From: Curtobacterium sp. MCBA15_001
Lineage (GTDB): Bacteria; Actinomycetota; Actinomycetes; Actinomycetales; Microbacteriaceae
NCBI RefSeq assembly: GCF_001864835.1
Contig: NZ_MJGI01000026.1
Location: 62,001 to 126,000, forward strand
Length of the DNA stretch: 64,000 bases
Direction: 5' to 3'
Numbering within the stretch: position 1 is the stretch's first letter; every line of letters starts with the position of its first letter. This document shows, in pieces, positions 18,102 to 26,317 of the stretch. The position numbers and the translations under genes were made by a program. A model generated the notes under the pieces. The model was given only the letters and a program-made list of their open reading frames with translations, ran no database searches and was not told where the DNA came from.

Positions 18102-18163
18102 CGCACCCCGCTGCGGACATCGCACCCCGTCAGGGCGGGGTGCGATGTCCGTGTGGGGGTGCG
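18102..18163. repeat. Nested hairpin element A at a convergent gene junction
   Basis: The inner stem is a perfect 16-bp pairing (18114-18129 with 18136-18151, 6-base loop). The outer 8-bp stem pairs CGCACCCC at 18102-18109 with GGGGTGCG at 18156-18163. The inner arm contains ACATCGCACCCCG, which recurs identically in the elements at 20.4 and 27.4 kb. It lies between the MFS gene (+) and the NAD(P)H-binding protein (-) and most simply acts as a bidirectional terminator. Confidence 0.82.
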
Positions 18164-18178
18164 GTGCACGCGCTGGCG

Positions 18179-18826
18179 TCAGTACGCGACGCCGAAGCGC
18201 TCCTGGTGGTGCGCCGGCTGCTCGATCTCGTCGACGATCGCGATGGCGTAGTCGGCGCCGGAGACGTCCGAGTTGCCCTCGGCGTCGGTGAGCATGACGT
18301 CGCCGCCGACGCGGTAGGTGCCGCGACGCTCGCCGGGGTTGTAGCCGCCGAAGGCCGCTGCCGGACTCACGTAGAACCAGTCGACGTCGGTGTCGCTCGC
18401 GCGGAGGGCGTCGAGGATCTGCGCGTGGCTCTTCGCCTCGGCCTTGAACGCGTCCGGGAAGTCCGGGGTGTCGAACAGGGCCGGGCCGCCGTCGGCGACG
18501 AGCAGGGAACCGGCACCACCGACGATGCCCAGGCGCGCGCCGGCAGCGGCAGCAGCGTCGACGAAGTGCTGGAAGCGGTCCTTGAGCTCGCTGCCGTCGG
18601 ACTGCACGGCGTGCAGCGACACGATGACGACGTCGGCACCCTTCGTGACGTCGGCGACGAAGGCCGCGTCGAACGCGTCGCCCTGCGCCAGGGTCAGGCC
18701 CTCGGCGGGCTCGAGCTTCGAGGTGTCCCGGGCGACCGCGACGACCTGGTGGCCGCGGGTCAGCGCTTCGTGGGTGATGGCGGAGCCGGCGTACCCGGTG
18801 CCTCCGAAGACGACGATGGTGCTCAT
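18179..18826 (-). CDS. NAD(P)H-binding atypical SDR protein
   Basis: A 215 aa Rossmann-fold protein: STIVVFGGTGYAGSAITHEALTRGHQVVAVARD (glycine-rich dinucleotide motif), then GADVVIVSLHA, GIVGGAGSLLVADG and WFYVSPAAAF. This pattern is seen in NAD(P)H-binding proteins of the YwnB/NmrA-like group that act as quinone or flavin-type reductases or redox sensors. GGAAGGAA lies just before the ATG. It is divergent from an HxlR regulator, a pairing widely seen for redox-controlled reductases. Confidence 0.9.
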   Translation of the reverse strand: MSTIVVFGGTGYAGSAITHEALTRGHQVVAVARDTSKLEPAEGLTLAQGDAFDAAFVADVTKGADVVIVSLHAVQSDGSELKDRFQHFVDAAAAAGARLGIVGGAGSLLVADGGPALFDTPDFPDAFKAEAKSHAQILDALRASDTDVDWFYVSPAAAFGGYNPGERRGTYRVGGDVMLTDAEGNSDVSGADYAIAIVDEIEQPAHHQERFGVAY

Positions 18827-18875
18827 GCGTGTTCCTTCCGTCTGGTGCGGTCTGTCCCGACTCACTGTAGGGGTG

Positions 18876-18892
18876 TTACTCTCTTTCGGTAA
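18876..18892. promoter_or_regulatory. Candidate HxlR operator in the divergent reductase/regulator gap
   Basis: TTAC at 18876-18879 and GTAA at 18889-18892 form an inverted repeat with a 9-base spacer, in an unusually A/T-rich patch between the two divergent starts. HxlR-type (YodB/QorR-like) regulators bind short TTAC/GTAA-type palindromes in such gaps. The site is inferred from position and symmetry only. Confidence 0.5.
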
Positions 18893-18949
18893 GTAGGCAC
18901 CTCGTGGTGCGTGCCTGCACGTCGTTTCCCGTCCTGTCCCGGAGGACCC

Positions 18950-19315
18950 ATGAGTGCGCTCGAGTACAGCCCCTACGCCGCCGACTGTCCCTCGCGGCAG
19001 CTGCTCGACCGGATCGGTGACCGGTGGAGCGTGCTGACGATCGGGACCCTCGCCGACGGTCCCCAGCGGTACTCCGTCATCGCCGCGCGTGTCCAGGGTG
19101 TCTCGCAGAAGATGCTCACGCAGACGCTCCGGGCGCTGGAGCGGGACGGCCTCGTCACCCGCACGGTGTTCCCCGAGATCCCGCCGCACGTCGAGTACGA
19201 ACTGACGGACGCCGGCCGGTCGCTCCGCACGGTGCTGCAGCCGCTCGAGGACTGGGCGACCACCCACATGGCCGACGTGGCAGTGGCCCGGACGGAGTAC
19301 GACGCCGCACGCTGA
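18950..19315 (+). CDS. HxlR-family transcriptional regulator
   Basis: A 121 aa winged-helix protein: DCPSRQLLDRIGDRWSVLTIGTL, then GVSQKMLTQTLRALERDGLVTR, then HVEYELTDAGRSL, the full HxlR signature. The conserved N-terminal Cys in the DCPS motif is the residue many HxlR proteins use to sense electrophiles or quinones. The start is the ATG after GGAGGA at 18941. It is divergent from the NAD(P)H-binding protein and 46 bp upstream of an MDR reductase, so it probably controls both. Confidence 0.92.
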   Translation: MSALEYSPYAADCPSRQLLDRIGDRWSVLTIGTLADGPQRYSVIAARVQGVSQKMLTQTLRALERDGLVTRTVFPEIPPHVEYELTDAGRSLRTVLQPLEDWATTHMADVAVARTEYDAAR

Positions 19316-19360
19316 CCGGTCCCTGGAATCCCCGAGCCATGCCGGTGGTTGCGTGGAGAC

Positions 19361-20389
19361 ATGCGATCGATCGTCTACTCCCAGCCCGGTGACTCGTCCG
19401 TCCTCTCCCTCGTCGAGCGCGACCTGCCCGAGCCCGCCGCGGGCGAGGTCCGGGTGCGTGTCGTCGTCTCCGGCGTGAACCCGACCGACTGGAAGGCCCG
19501 CGCAGGCGGCACCTACGGCGACGGCCTGCCCTTCCCGGAGATCACCCCGAACCAGGACGGCGCCGGTGTCGTCGACGCCGTCGGACCCGGCGTGGACGAG
19601 GTCACCGTCGGGGACCGCGTGTGGCTGTTCATGGCTGCGGCGTCGCGCCCGACCGGGACCGCGCAGGAGTACACGGTGGTGCCGGCCTCGCGCGTGGTGC
19701 CGCTCCCCGACGGAGTCTCGTTCGACGTCGGCGCCTCGCTCGGGGTCCCGGCGATGACGGCACACCGTGCGCTCACCACGCACGAAGCAGGCCCGGCCCG
19801 CCTGGGTCCGGGGGCGCTCGACGGCATGACGGTCCTGGTCGCCGGCGGCGCGGGCGCGGTGGGGCACGCCGCGATCCAGCTCGCCCGCTGGGCCGGTGCG
19901 ACGGTGGTCTCGACGATCAGCTCCGACGAGAAGGCAGCCCTCGCGACGGCCGCCGGCGCGCACCACACGGTGAACTACCGCACCGAGGACGCTGCCGCCC
20001 GGATCCGGTCGATCGCCCCGGACGGGGTCGACATCGTCGTCGAGGTGTCGATCCCGCAGAACGCCGACCTGGTCGCCGACGTCCTGGCGAACCACGGCGT
20101 CGTGTCGATCTACGCGAACAACGGCGGTGACGCGGCCTCGCTGCCGATCCGACCGAACATGAGCGTGAACGCGCGGTACCAGTTCCTGCTGCTCTACACG
20201 ATCGGCGACGAGGCCCTGCAGGCAGCGGCGGAGGACGTGACCGAGGCGCTGCACGACGGGGTGCTGCCCGTGGGCGAGGACGCCGGGCTGCCCCTGACCC
20301 GGTTCACGCTGGCGGACACCGCGGCGGCGCACGACGCGGTCGAGCACGACGCGGTCGGCAAGGTGCTCATCGACGTGGCCACGGCGTAG
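19361..20389 (+). CDS. Zinc-independent MDR NADPH:quinone reductase / alcohol dehydrogenase-like protein
   Basis: A 342 aa medium-chain reductase. The N-terminal GroES-like domain holds VVSGVNPTDWKARAG and the DGAGVVDAVGPGVDEVTVGDRVW signature. The Rossmann half has LVAGGAGAVGHAAIQLARWAGATVV and ends with LADTAAAHDAVEHDAVGKVLIDV. No zinc-binding cysteine cluster is present, which places it with quinone/enone reductases. It lies downstream of the HxlR gene on the same strand and fits a detoxification unit for reactive carbonyls or quinones. Confidence 0.9.
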   Translation: MRSIVYSQPGDSSVLSLVERDLPEPAAGEVRVRVVVSGVNPTDWKARAGGTYGDGLPFPEITPNQDGAGVVDAVGPGVDEVTVGDRVWLFMAAASRPTGTAQEYTVVPASRVVPLPDGVSFDVGASLGVPAMTAHRALTTHEAGPARLGPGALDGMTVLVAGGAGAVGHAAIQLARWAGATVVSTISSDEKAALATAAGAHHTVNYRTEDAAARIRSIAPDGVDIVVEVSIPQNADLVADVLANHGVVSIYANNGGDAASLPIRPNMSVNARYQFLLLYTIGDEALQAAAEDVTEALHDGVLPVGEDAGLPLTRFTLADTAAAHDAVEHDAVGKVLIDVATA

Positions 20390-20405
20390 GCGCTCCATCG
20401 GGGGC

Positions 20406-20471
20406 ATCGCACCCCGCAGACGACATCGCACCCCGTTCCGACAGGGTGCGATGTCGTTGCGGGGGTGCGAT
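20406..20471. repeat. Nested hairpin element B at a convergent gene junction
   Basis: The inner stem pairs 20421-20433 with 20444-20456 (13 bp). The outer stem pairs 20406-20418 with 20458-20471, with one bulged base. It contains the same ACATCGCACCCCG 13-mer (20423-20435) as elements A and C. It sits between the reductase (+) and the 62-aa gene (-). Confidence 0.82.
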
Positions 20472-20487
20472 CCGGCCCCGCACGCCC

Positions 20488-20676
20488 TCAGCGGCGGCGC
20501 GGGCGTCCGGTCATCCGGGCCCGCGCCGCCCGGAGCGCACGCTCGAGGTTGGCGGCCACGACGGTCGGGTCGTCGTAGTCGGCGTCCCCGACCGGTGCGT
20601 CCGCGTCGTCACGCCGGTCGAAGCCGCCGATCGGTGCCCGGCCGAAGGCGAAGGGTCCCGGGTGCACGCTCGTCAC
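20488..20676 (-). CDS. Small hypothetical protein, 62 aa
   Basis: It begins with GTG at 20676 and overlaps the upstream stop by four bases (GTGA), with a purine-rich GGCAGGGGGG just before. The product is SVHPGPFAFGRAPIGGFDRRDDADAP followed by an acidic stretch and a basic helix (AANLERALRAARARM) ending in Arg residues. There is no signal or membrane segment. Translational coupling to the GAF-like membrane protein argues that it is real and works with it. The family is not recognised. Confidence 0.6.
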   Translation of the reverse strand: MTSVHPGPFAFGRAPIGGFDRRDDADAPVGDADYDDPTVVAANLERALRAARARMTGRPRRR

Positions 20677-21503
20677 GATGCGGCCCCCCTGCCGCCGACC
20701 GCGGCGGCCGCGGACCGGACCGGGAACGCCATCGTGCAGGCGGCAGCGACGTACTGGGCCACGACGTCGACGTTCCGGACGTCGAGGTCCACGAACGCGT
20801 CCGGTGACGGGCAGTCGACCGTGAGCATGCCGAACGAGTACCCTTCGCCACGGATCACGACCGCGACGTAGGACCGGTACCGCGGGTCGAAGTCCGGGGC
20901 GTCGTCCGCGGCGTCGACGTCGGACTCGCGGTCGCCCACGACCCGCGGTGCCCCACCGGCGAGCACCCACTCGAGGTTGCGGTCGCCGTACGGGGTACCC
21001 GCGCGGAACGTGCCGGCGGTGTCGCCCGCGCCGCCGTGCCCGATCGGCTCGAGGGCGTCGAGCGTCGGCGACAGCAGGTAGACGTTCGCGCGGACGTCGG
21101 GCACGTGCGGCAGCAGGTAGAACGCCAGGGCTGCGGCGGCGCGGTCGGCGAACGCTCCGAGTTCGGACCGCCGAGTGGGGTGGTCGTGTGCAGCGAAGCG
21201 GGTGAGTCGGGTGGCGATCTGCCCGAAGCCGTACTGCACCGCGACCTCGTACGCCGCGAGTGCCGTGGCGCCGGCGTCCTCGGCGCGGGCTCGGGCCGCT
21301 GCGGAACGGCGTGCACGGACGACCTGCCACAGCACCACGGCGGCGAACACCGCCAGGGCGACGACGACCACGACGGCGCGCTCGACGGGCACCCCGACCA
21401 GGTTCGGCGCCTGGAACACGGCCGTGGGCAGCGCAGCCGCGACGACGGGCAGCACCACGTCGCCGTACCGTCGGCTGCCCGACCGCTCGTTCCCCTGCCC
21501 CAT
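20673..21503 (-). CDS. Membrane protein with a cytoplasmic GAF-like domain
   Basis: A 276 aa protein. Two membrane helices lie at about residues 17-36 and 42-64 (VVLPVVAAALPTAVF, then AVVVVVALAVFAAVVLWQVV). A helical linker rich in Ala/Arg follows, and then a C-terminal alpha/beta domain resembling GAF: NVYLLSPTLDALEPIG, then FDPRYRSYVAVVIRGEGYSFGMLTVDCPSPDAF, then NVDVVAQYVAAACTMAF. The layout suggests a membrane-tethered small-molecule sensor without an attached output domain. The 62-aa protein encoded by the overlapping downstream gene may be its partner. Confidence 0.7.
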   Translation of the reverse strand: MGQGNERSGSRRYGDVVLPVVAAALPTAVFQAPNLVGVPVERAVVVVVALAVFAAVVLWQVVRARRSAAARARAEDAGATALAAYEVAVQYGFGQIATRLTRFAAHDHPTRRSELGAFADRAAAALAFYLLPHVPDVRANVYLLSPTLDALEPIGHGGAGDTAGTFRAGTPYGDRNLEWVLAGGAPRVVGDRESDVDAADDAPDFDPRYRSYVAVVIRGEGYSFGMLTVDCPSPDAFVDLDVRNVDVVAQYVAAACTMAFPVRSAAAAVGGRGAAS

Positions 21504-21556
21504 GTCCGCGACGCTAGCCGCGACCACCGACCAAGCCGAACCGAGCCTGCGGACCC

Positions 21557-21578
21557 GACCCGGGCCTCCAGTCCGACC
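21557..21578. repeat. Dispersed GACCCGGGCCTCCAGTCC motif, intergenic copy
   Basis: This 22-base segment in the divergent gap before the IclR-type HTH gene matches 55027-55048 at 21 of 22 positions; that second copy lies inside the linker-coding part of the secreted HNH nuclease gene. Shorter relatives are at 36025-36043 and 4661-4675 (reverse orientation). The role is unknown. Confidence 0.6.
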
Positions 21579-21614
21579 ATTGCCGGATCGCCGCGACGGG
21601 AGGACCATCGTCCA

Positions 21615-21917
21615 ATGCGCATCAGCGACGATCCGCCCCACTCGCCCACGACCGCGCCCGAGCAGGGCGCGTCCGCCGCGCCCCAGACCGGCACGGTGCA
21701 GACCGTCGAGAAGACGCTGACGATCCTCGAGGTCGTCGCGGACCGCGGCGGCGCCACCGCCAAGGAGGTCGCGGAGGCCACCGGCTACCCGCTGCCGACG
21801 GCCTACCGGCTGCTCCACGCCCTGGTGCACGCGGACTACCTCGTGCACCATCGCGACCAGAAGCGCTTCGAGCTCGGGCACAAGCTGCGCTCGCTCGGCG
21901 CCCTCGCCGCGCCCTGA
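21615..21917 (+). CDS. IclR-type winged-helix protein lacking the effector domain
   Basis: A 100 aa protein. After a 28-residue disordered start comes the IclR N-terminal domain: TVQTVEKTLTILEVVADRGGATAKEVAEATGYPLPTAYRLLHALVHADYLVHH, ending KRFELGHKLRSLGALAAP. The usual C-terminal ligand-binding domain (about 170 aa) is absent, and no remnant is visible in the 34 bp before the next gene in any frame. It could be a DNA-binding-only regulator or a truncated gene with an intact stop. It is on the same strand as the patatin gene. Confidence 0.8.
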   Translation: MRISDDPPHSPTTAPEQGASAAPQTGTVQTVEKTLTILEVVADRGGATAKEVAEATGYPLPTAYRLLHALVHADYLVHHRDQKRFELGHKLRSLGALAAP

Positions 21918-21951
21918 CCCACACCACCGCACCGCTTGGTAGACATGGTGC

Positions 21952-22824
21952 ATGAGCCAACCTGCCACGCCCGCTGCCGGTACCCGAGCGATCGTCCTCG
22001 GAGGTGGCGGAGTCGCCGGGATCGCCTGGGAGCTCGGGGTGCTCGCGGCGTTCGAGGAGGCCGGCGTGGACCTCGCGGCGGCCGACCTCGTCGTGGGGAC
22101 CAGCGCGGGCAGCGTCGTCGGCACCTTCGTCCGGCACGGCGGCATCGGCGCCGCGTTCGCCCAGCAGAGCGCACCCGTCCCGACCACCTACGAGGAGCCC
22201 GCGCGCATCGACGCCGAGGCCGTGCAGCAGCAGATCGGGCAGGCGCTGGCCGGGGCGACCTCGGAGCAGGACGCCCGCGCGCGCCTGGGGCACCTCGCGC
22301 AGCAGGTCACCGCCGGGCAGACCGGTGAGCAACGCGTGGCGACCTTCTCCGAGACGCTGCCCTCGGCCGAATGGCCGGAGCGCCCGCTCGGGATCACCGC
22401 GATCGACGCCACCGACGGCACCTTCCGCGTCCTGACCGCTGCCGACGGCGTGCCGCTCCCCCGCGCCGTCGCGGCGAGCTGCTCGGTGCCCGTGGTCTGG
22501 TCCCCCGTCGACGTCGAGGGCCAGCCGTACATCGACGGCGGCATGCGCTCCGCCACGAACGCCGACGTCGCCGCCGGGTACGAGCGCGTGCTCGTCATCG
22601 CCTGCGGTCCGGAGGCCCCGTCGCCGCTCGGGCCGTGGCTGGACCAGTCCGTCGAGGCGCTCCGAGCAGGCGGGTCGAGCGTCGAGGTCGTCGTCGCGGA
22701 CAGCGCGTCGACGCAGGCGTTCGGCACGAACTCGCTCGCCCTGTCGACGCAGCAGCCGTCGGCCGAGGCCGGTCACACCCAGGGCAGCGCGATCGCTCCA
22801 CAGATCGCGGCCTTCTGGGCGTAG
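21952..22824 (+). CDS. Patatin-like phospholipase
   Basis: A 290 aa serine lipid acyl hydrolase. The oxyanion loop is GGGGVAG (residues 17-23), the nucleophile is Ser51 in GTSAG, and the dyad aspartate is Asp195 in YIDGGM. No signal peptide is present, so it acts inside the cell on membrane or storage lipids. It lies 34 bp after the HTH-only IclR gene and 28 bp before the S9 peptidase gene, which suggests one transcript. Confidence 0.92.
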   Translation: MSQPATPAAGTRAIVLGGGGVAGIAWELGVLAAFEEAGVDLAAADLVVGTSAGSVVGTFVRHGGIGAAFAQQSAPVPTTYEEPARIDAEAVQQQIGQALAGATSEQDARARLGHLAQQVTAGQTGEQRVATFSETLPSAEWPERPLGITAIDATDGTFRVLTAADGVPLPRAVAASCSVPVVWSPVDVEGQPYIDGGMRSATNADVAAGYERVLVIACGPEAPSPLGPWLDQSVEALRAGGSSVEVVVADSASTQAFGTNSLALSTQQPSAEAGHTQGSAIAPQIAAFWA

Positions 22825-22852
22825 CGTCCCGGAGCCTCGCTAGCGTGGGGGC

Positions 22853-24955
22853 ATGACGACGCCGTTCTCGGACCTCGACCAGTTCATCGCCCTCCCCCGC
22901 GTCGACGGGATCGCGCTCAGCCCGGACGGGCAGCGGGTCGCACTGACGGTCAGCACGCTGGACCCGGACGCCACCGCGTACCGCCGAGCGGTGTGGGCGG
23001 TACCTTCCGATGGCGACGGTGCGCCGGTCCGCCTCACCCGCAGCGCCAAGGGCGAGTCCGGCACCGCCTTCACCCGGAACGGCGACCTGCTCTTCGTCTC
23101 CGGCCGTCCAGACGCCGACGGCGGCACGGACGACACCACGCAGCTCTGGTTGCTGCCGTCGGGCGGCGGCGACGCGCGCCCGGTGACGCGCCTGACAGGA
23201 GGCGCGGGTGGCGTCCTCGCGACGGCCAGCGCCGCCGACGTGGTCGCGATCACCGCCGACCTGCTGCCCACCGCGGCCGCCGGTGAGCGCGTGGGCGTCG
23301 CGACGCGGGACGCAGCGCTCCGGAAGCGGCGCGACGACGCGAAGGTGCACGCGATCCTGCACGAGACCTACCCGGTGCGGTACTGGGACCACGACCTCGG
23401 ACCGGACGAACCGCACGTGCTCGCGCTCGACCTCGGCGACCTGACCGAGCCGATCGCGTCCGAACCGGCCACCGGGGTCACGACCGACGCGAGCGCGGCG
23501 CGGCCCGCCGACACACCGGCCCCGTACCCGGCACACCTGCCGGAACCCCTCGACGTGACTCCGGGGCCCGGTCGCACGCTCGACCACGTGTCGGGGGCGC
23601 TCACCCCGGACGGCCGGACCCTCGTCGCCGCGGTCGGGGTGCCGACGACCCGGGGGCAGCGGAGTGCGCTCGTGTCGATCGACGTCGACACCGCGGACCG
23701 TACGGTGCTGTTCGACGAGCCAGACGTCGACCACGAGCTCCCCGCGCTCTCGCACGACGGCACGACGATCGCCTGGGTCCGCACGGTCCGGTCGACCCCG
23801 GCCGGGGCGAACCCGCAAGAGGTCTGGGTGGCCGCACTCGACGGCTCGGACGCCCGCCGGGTCGCGTCCGACTGGGACCGCTGGCCGACCGAGCTCGTCT
23901 TCGCGCCCGACGACACCGCCCTGCTGGCCGTCGCCGACCAGGACGGCCGCGCGCCGGTGTTCCGCATCCCGCTCGACGGCGGCGCCGTCGAGCAGCTCAC
24001 CCACGACGACTGGGCGTACTCGAGCCTGCACGTGTCGGCCGCGAGCGGTGTCGTGGTCGCACTCCGGGCCTCCTGGGCGGCGCCGCTGCACCCGGTGCGG
24101 ATCGACGCCGACGGCACGGTGACCGCCCTGCCGACCCCCGCGCCGCTGCCCGCGGTCCCCGGCCGCCTCGAAGAAGTGGAGACGACCGCCGCGGACGGCG
24201 CCCGCGTGCGGGGCTGGCTCGTCCTGCCCGAGGGCGACGGGCCGCACCCGTTGCTGCTGTGGATCCACGGCGGACCCCTGAACTCGTGGAACCAGTGGTC
24301 GTGGCGATGGACGCCGATGCTCGCCGCGGCCCAGGGCTACGCGGTGCTCCTGCCCGACCCGGCACTGTCGACCGGGTACGGGCTCGACTTCGTCAACCGC
24401 GGGTGGAACGCCTGGGGCCAGGCGCCGTACACCGACCTGATGGCGATCACCGACGCCGTGGTCGCCCGTCCCGACATCGACGAGACCCGCACCGCGGCGA
24501 TGGGCGGGTCGTTCGGCGGGTACATGGCGAACTGGGTCGCCGGGCACACCGACCGCTTCCGGGCGGTCGTCACGCACGCCAGCCTGTGGGCGCTCGAGCA
24601 GTTCGCCGGGACGACCGACGCCTCGGACTACTGGCAGTCGATCTTCGACGCCGACGGGATGCGCGAGAACGACCCGCACCGCTTCGTCAGCGACATCGTG
24701 TCACCGATGCTCGTCATCCACGGCGACCGCGACTACCGAGTGCCGATCGGCGAGGGGCTGCGGCTGTGGTCGGAGCTCGCGGAGCACCACGCCGGGCCGG
24801 ACGGGTCGATGCCGCACCGGTTCCTGTACTTCCCGGACGAGAACCACTGGGTGCTGCAGCCCCAGCACGCGATCGTCTGGTACCGGACGGTGTTCGCGTT
24901 CCTCGCGCAGCACGTGCTCGGGCAGGAGTGGGAGCGGCCGGAGCTGCTCGGGTAG
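22853..24955 (+). CDS. S9-family (prolyl oligopeptidase/acylaminoacyl) peptidase
   Basis: A 700 aa cytoplasmic serine peptidase. Residues 10-430 form a beta-propeller with repeated ALSPDGQRVALTV-like blades. The alpha/beta hydrolase domain follows, with the triad Ser553 (GGSFGGYMANW), Asp627 (HGDRDYRVP) and His665 (DENHW). HGGPLNSWNQWSWRW at about residue 473 is the oxyanion region. Such enzymes cleave short peptides. A GGGGGC stretch precedes the ATG at 22853. It is the last gene of the IclR-HTH/patatin/peptidase run. Confidence 0.93.
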   Translation: MTTPFSDLDQFIALPRVDGIALSPDGQRVALTVSTLDPDATAYRRAVWAVPSDGDGAPVRLTRSAKGESGTAFTRNGDLLFVSGRPDADGGTDDTTQLWLLPSGGGDARPVTRLTGGAGGVLATASAADVVAITADLLPTAAAGERVGVATRDAALRKRRDDAKVHAILHETYPVRYWDHDLGPDEPHVLALDLGDLTEPIASEPATGVTTDASAARPADTPAPYPAHLPEPLDVTPGPGRTLDHVSGALTPDGRTLVAAVGVPTTRGQRSALVSIDVDTADRTVLFDEPDVDHELPALSHDGTTIAWVRTVRSTPAGANPQEVWVAALDGSDARRVASDWDRWPTELVFAPDDTALLAVADQDGRAPVFRIPLDGGAVEQLTHDDWAYSSLHVSAASGVVVALRASWAAPLHPVRIDADGTVTALPTPAPLPAVPGRLEEVETTAADGARVRGWLVLPEGDGPHPLLLWIHGGPLNSWNQWSWRWTPMLAAAQGYAVLLPDPALSTGYGLDFVNRGWNAWGQAPYTDLMAITDAVVARPDIDETRTAAMGGSFGGYMANWVAGHTDRFRAVVTHASLWALEQFAGTTDASDYWQSIFDADGMRENDPHRFVSDIVSPMLVIHGDRDYRVPIGEGLRLWSELAEHHAGPDGSMPHRFLYFPDENHWVLQPQHAIVWYRTVFAFLAQHVLGQEWERPELLG

Positions 24956-25011
24956 CGGGCTTCCTGCCGTGGATGTGCTGCCTGGCCCGCTGCCTGTCTC
25001 GTTCAGGGGTG

Positions 25012-25043
25012 GGGCGTGCGGCGACCCGAAACGCCGCACGCCC
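25012..25043. terminator. Hairpin terminator at a convergent junction
   Basis: A perfect 12-bp stem, 25012-25023 with 25032-25043, and an 8-base loop, lies between the S9 peptidase (+) and acyl-CoA dehydrogenase (-) stops. It has no flanking T-run, so it can serve both directions as in many high-GC genomes. Confidence 0.75.
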
Positions 25044-25078
25044 GGTCTGTGGGCGCGTCAGGTCAGACGGCTGTGCCG

Positions 25079-26272
25079 TCAGACGAACGCGGCCTGGCCG
25101 GTGATGGCCCGCCCGACGATGAGCGTGTTCACCTCGCGCGTGCCCTCGTACGAGTAGATCGCCTCGGCGTCTGCGAAGAACCGCGCGACGCCCTGCTGCA
25201 GCACGATGCCGTTGCCGCCCTGGACCTCGCGGCACCAGGCCACGGTCTCGCGCATCTTCGCCGTGGCGAACGCCTTGGCCAGCGCCGAGTGCTCGTCCCC
25301 GCCGGTGCCCGCGTCCTGCATCGCCGAGGCCTGGGTGCACAGCGCGATCGAGGCAGTGATGTTCGCCAGCGACTTCACGAGCAGGTCCTGCACGAGCTGG
25401 TGCGCGGCGATCGGCTTGCCGAACTGGATCCGGGTCTTGGCGTAGGCCAGCGCTGCCTCGTAGGCCCCCACCGCGATGCCGACGGCCTGCCAGGCGACCT
25501 CGGTCCGGGTCAGGCGGAGCACCTCGGCCGTCGCGCGGAACGACGTCGCGCGCTGCAGTCGGCGCGACTCGGGCACCCGGACGCCCTGCATGACGATGTC
25601 GGCGTTCTGCACGCCGCGCAGCGCGATCTTGTCCTCGATCTTGGTCGCGGTGAACCCCGCGGTGTCGGTGGTGACGAGGAAGCCCTTCACCTGGTCGTCG
25701 GCGACGTCCTTCGCCCAGATGACGACGACGTCGGCGAACGTGGCGTTGCCGATCCAGCGCTTCTCGCCGTCGAGCACCCACTCGTCGCCCTCGCGCCGCG
25801 CGGTCGTGCGGAGCCCCTTCGCCGAGTCGCTGCCGGAGTACGGCTCGGTCAGCCCGAACGCCCCGATCAGCTCGCCAGCGGCCATGCGCGGCAGCCACTC
25901 CTGCTGCTGCTCGTCACTGCCGGCGACCGCGATGGAGTTCATCGCCAGGCCGGACTGCACGCCGATGAACGTCGCGACGCTGGCGTCGACACGCCCGAGC
26001 TCGAGCGCCGCCCACCCGCGGTACACGGCCGAGTTCTCGAACTGGCGGACCAGCGGCACGCCCGGGCCGTACATGCCGAGCTCGGCGAGCGGCTTGACGA
26101 CCTGCATCGGGAACTCCGCGCGCGCCCAGTACTCGTCCGCGATCGGGGCGACCTCGCGCTCCAGGTACTCGCGCACCCGGCCGATCGACTCGCGCTCCTG
26201 GTCGCTCAGCTGCTCGGCGAACCCGTAGAAGTCCGACTCGAGCAAGGTGGGCAGGGCGGTGGTCGTTGACAT
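25079..26272 (-). CDS. Acyl-CoA dehydrogenase (glutaryl-CoA dehydrogenase-like)
   Basis: A 397 aa FAD flavoprotein that oxidises acyl-CoA at the alpha-beta bond. Signatures are the FAD/substrate loop GAFGLTEPYSGSDSAKG, KRWIGNATFADVVVIWAK, and the C-terminal YSYEGTREVNTLIVGRAITG, where Glu376 is the catalytic base. The residues around that Glu match glutaryl-CoA and related short branched-chain dehydrogenases. It is divergent from a TetR-like regulator and thioesterase across 45 bp, forming a likely fatty- or amino-acid-degradation regulon. Confidence 0.93.
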   Translation of the reverse strand: MSTTTALPTLLESDFYGFAEQLSDQERESIGRVREYLEREVAPIADEYWARAEFPMQVVKPLAELGMYGPGVPLVRQFENSAVYRGWAALELGRVDASVATFIGVQSGLAMNSIAVAGSDEQQQEWLPRMAAGELIGAFGLTEPYSGSDSAKGLRTTARREGDEWVLDGEKRWIGNATFADVVVIWAKDVADDQVKGFLVTTDTAGFTATKIEDKIALRGVQNADIVMQGVRVPESRRLQRATSFRATAEVLRLTRTEVAWQAVGIAVGAYEAALAYAKTRIQFGKPIAAHQLVQDLLVKSLANITASIALCTQASAMQDAGTGGDEHSALAKAFATAKMRETVAWCREVQGGNGIVLQQGVARFFADAEAIYSYEGTREVNTLIVGRAITGQAAFV

Positions 26273-26317
26273 GGGAACAACGATGCATCATTCTCGGAAA
26301 CGTTGCAAGGGAGATCT

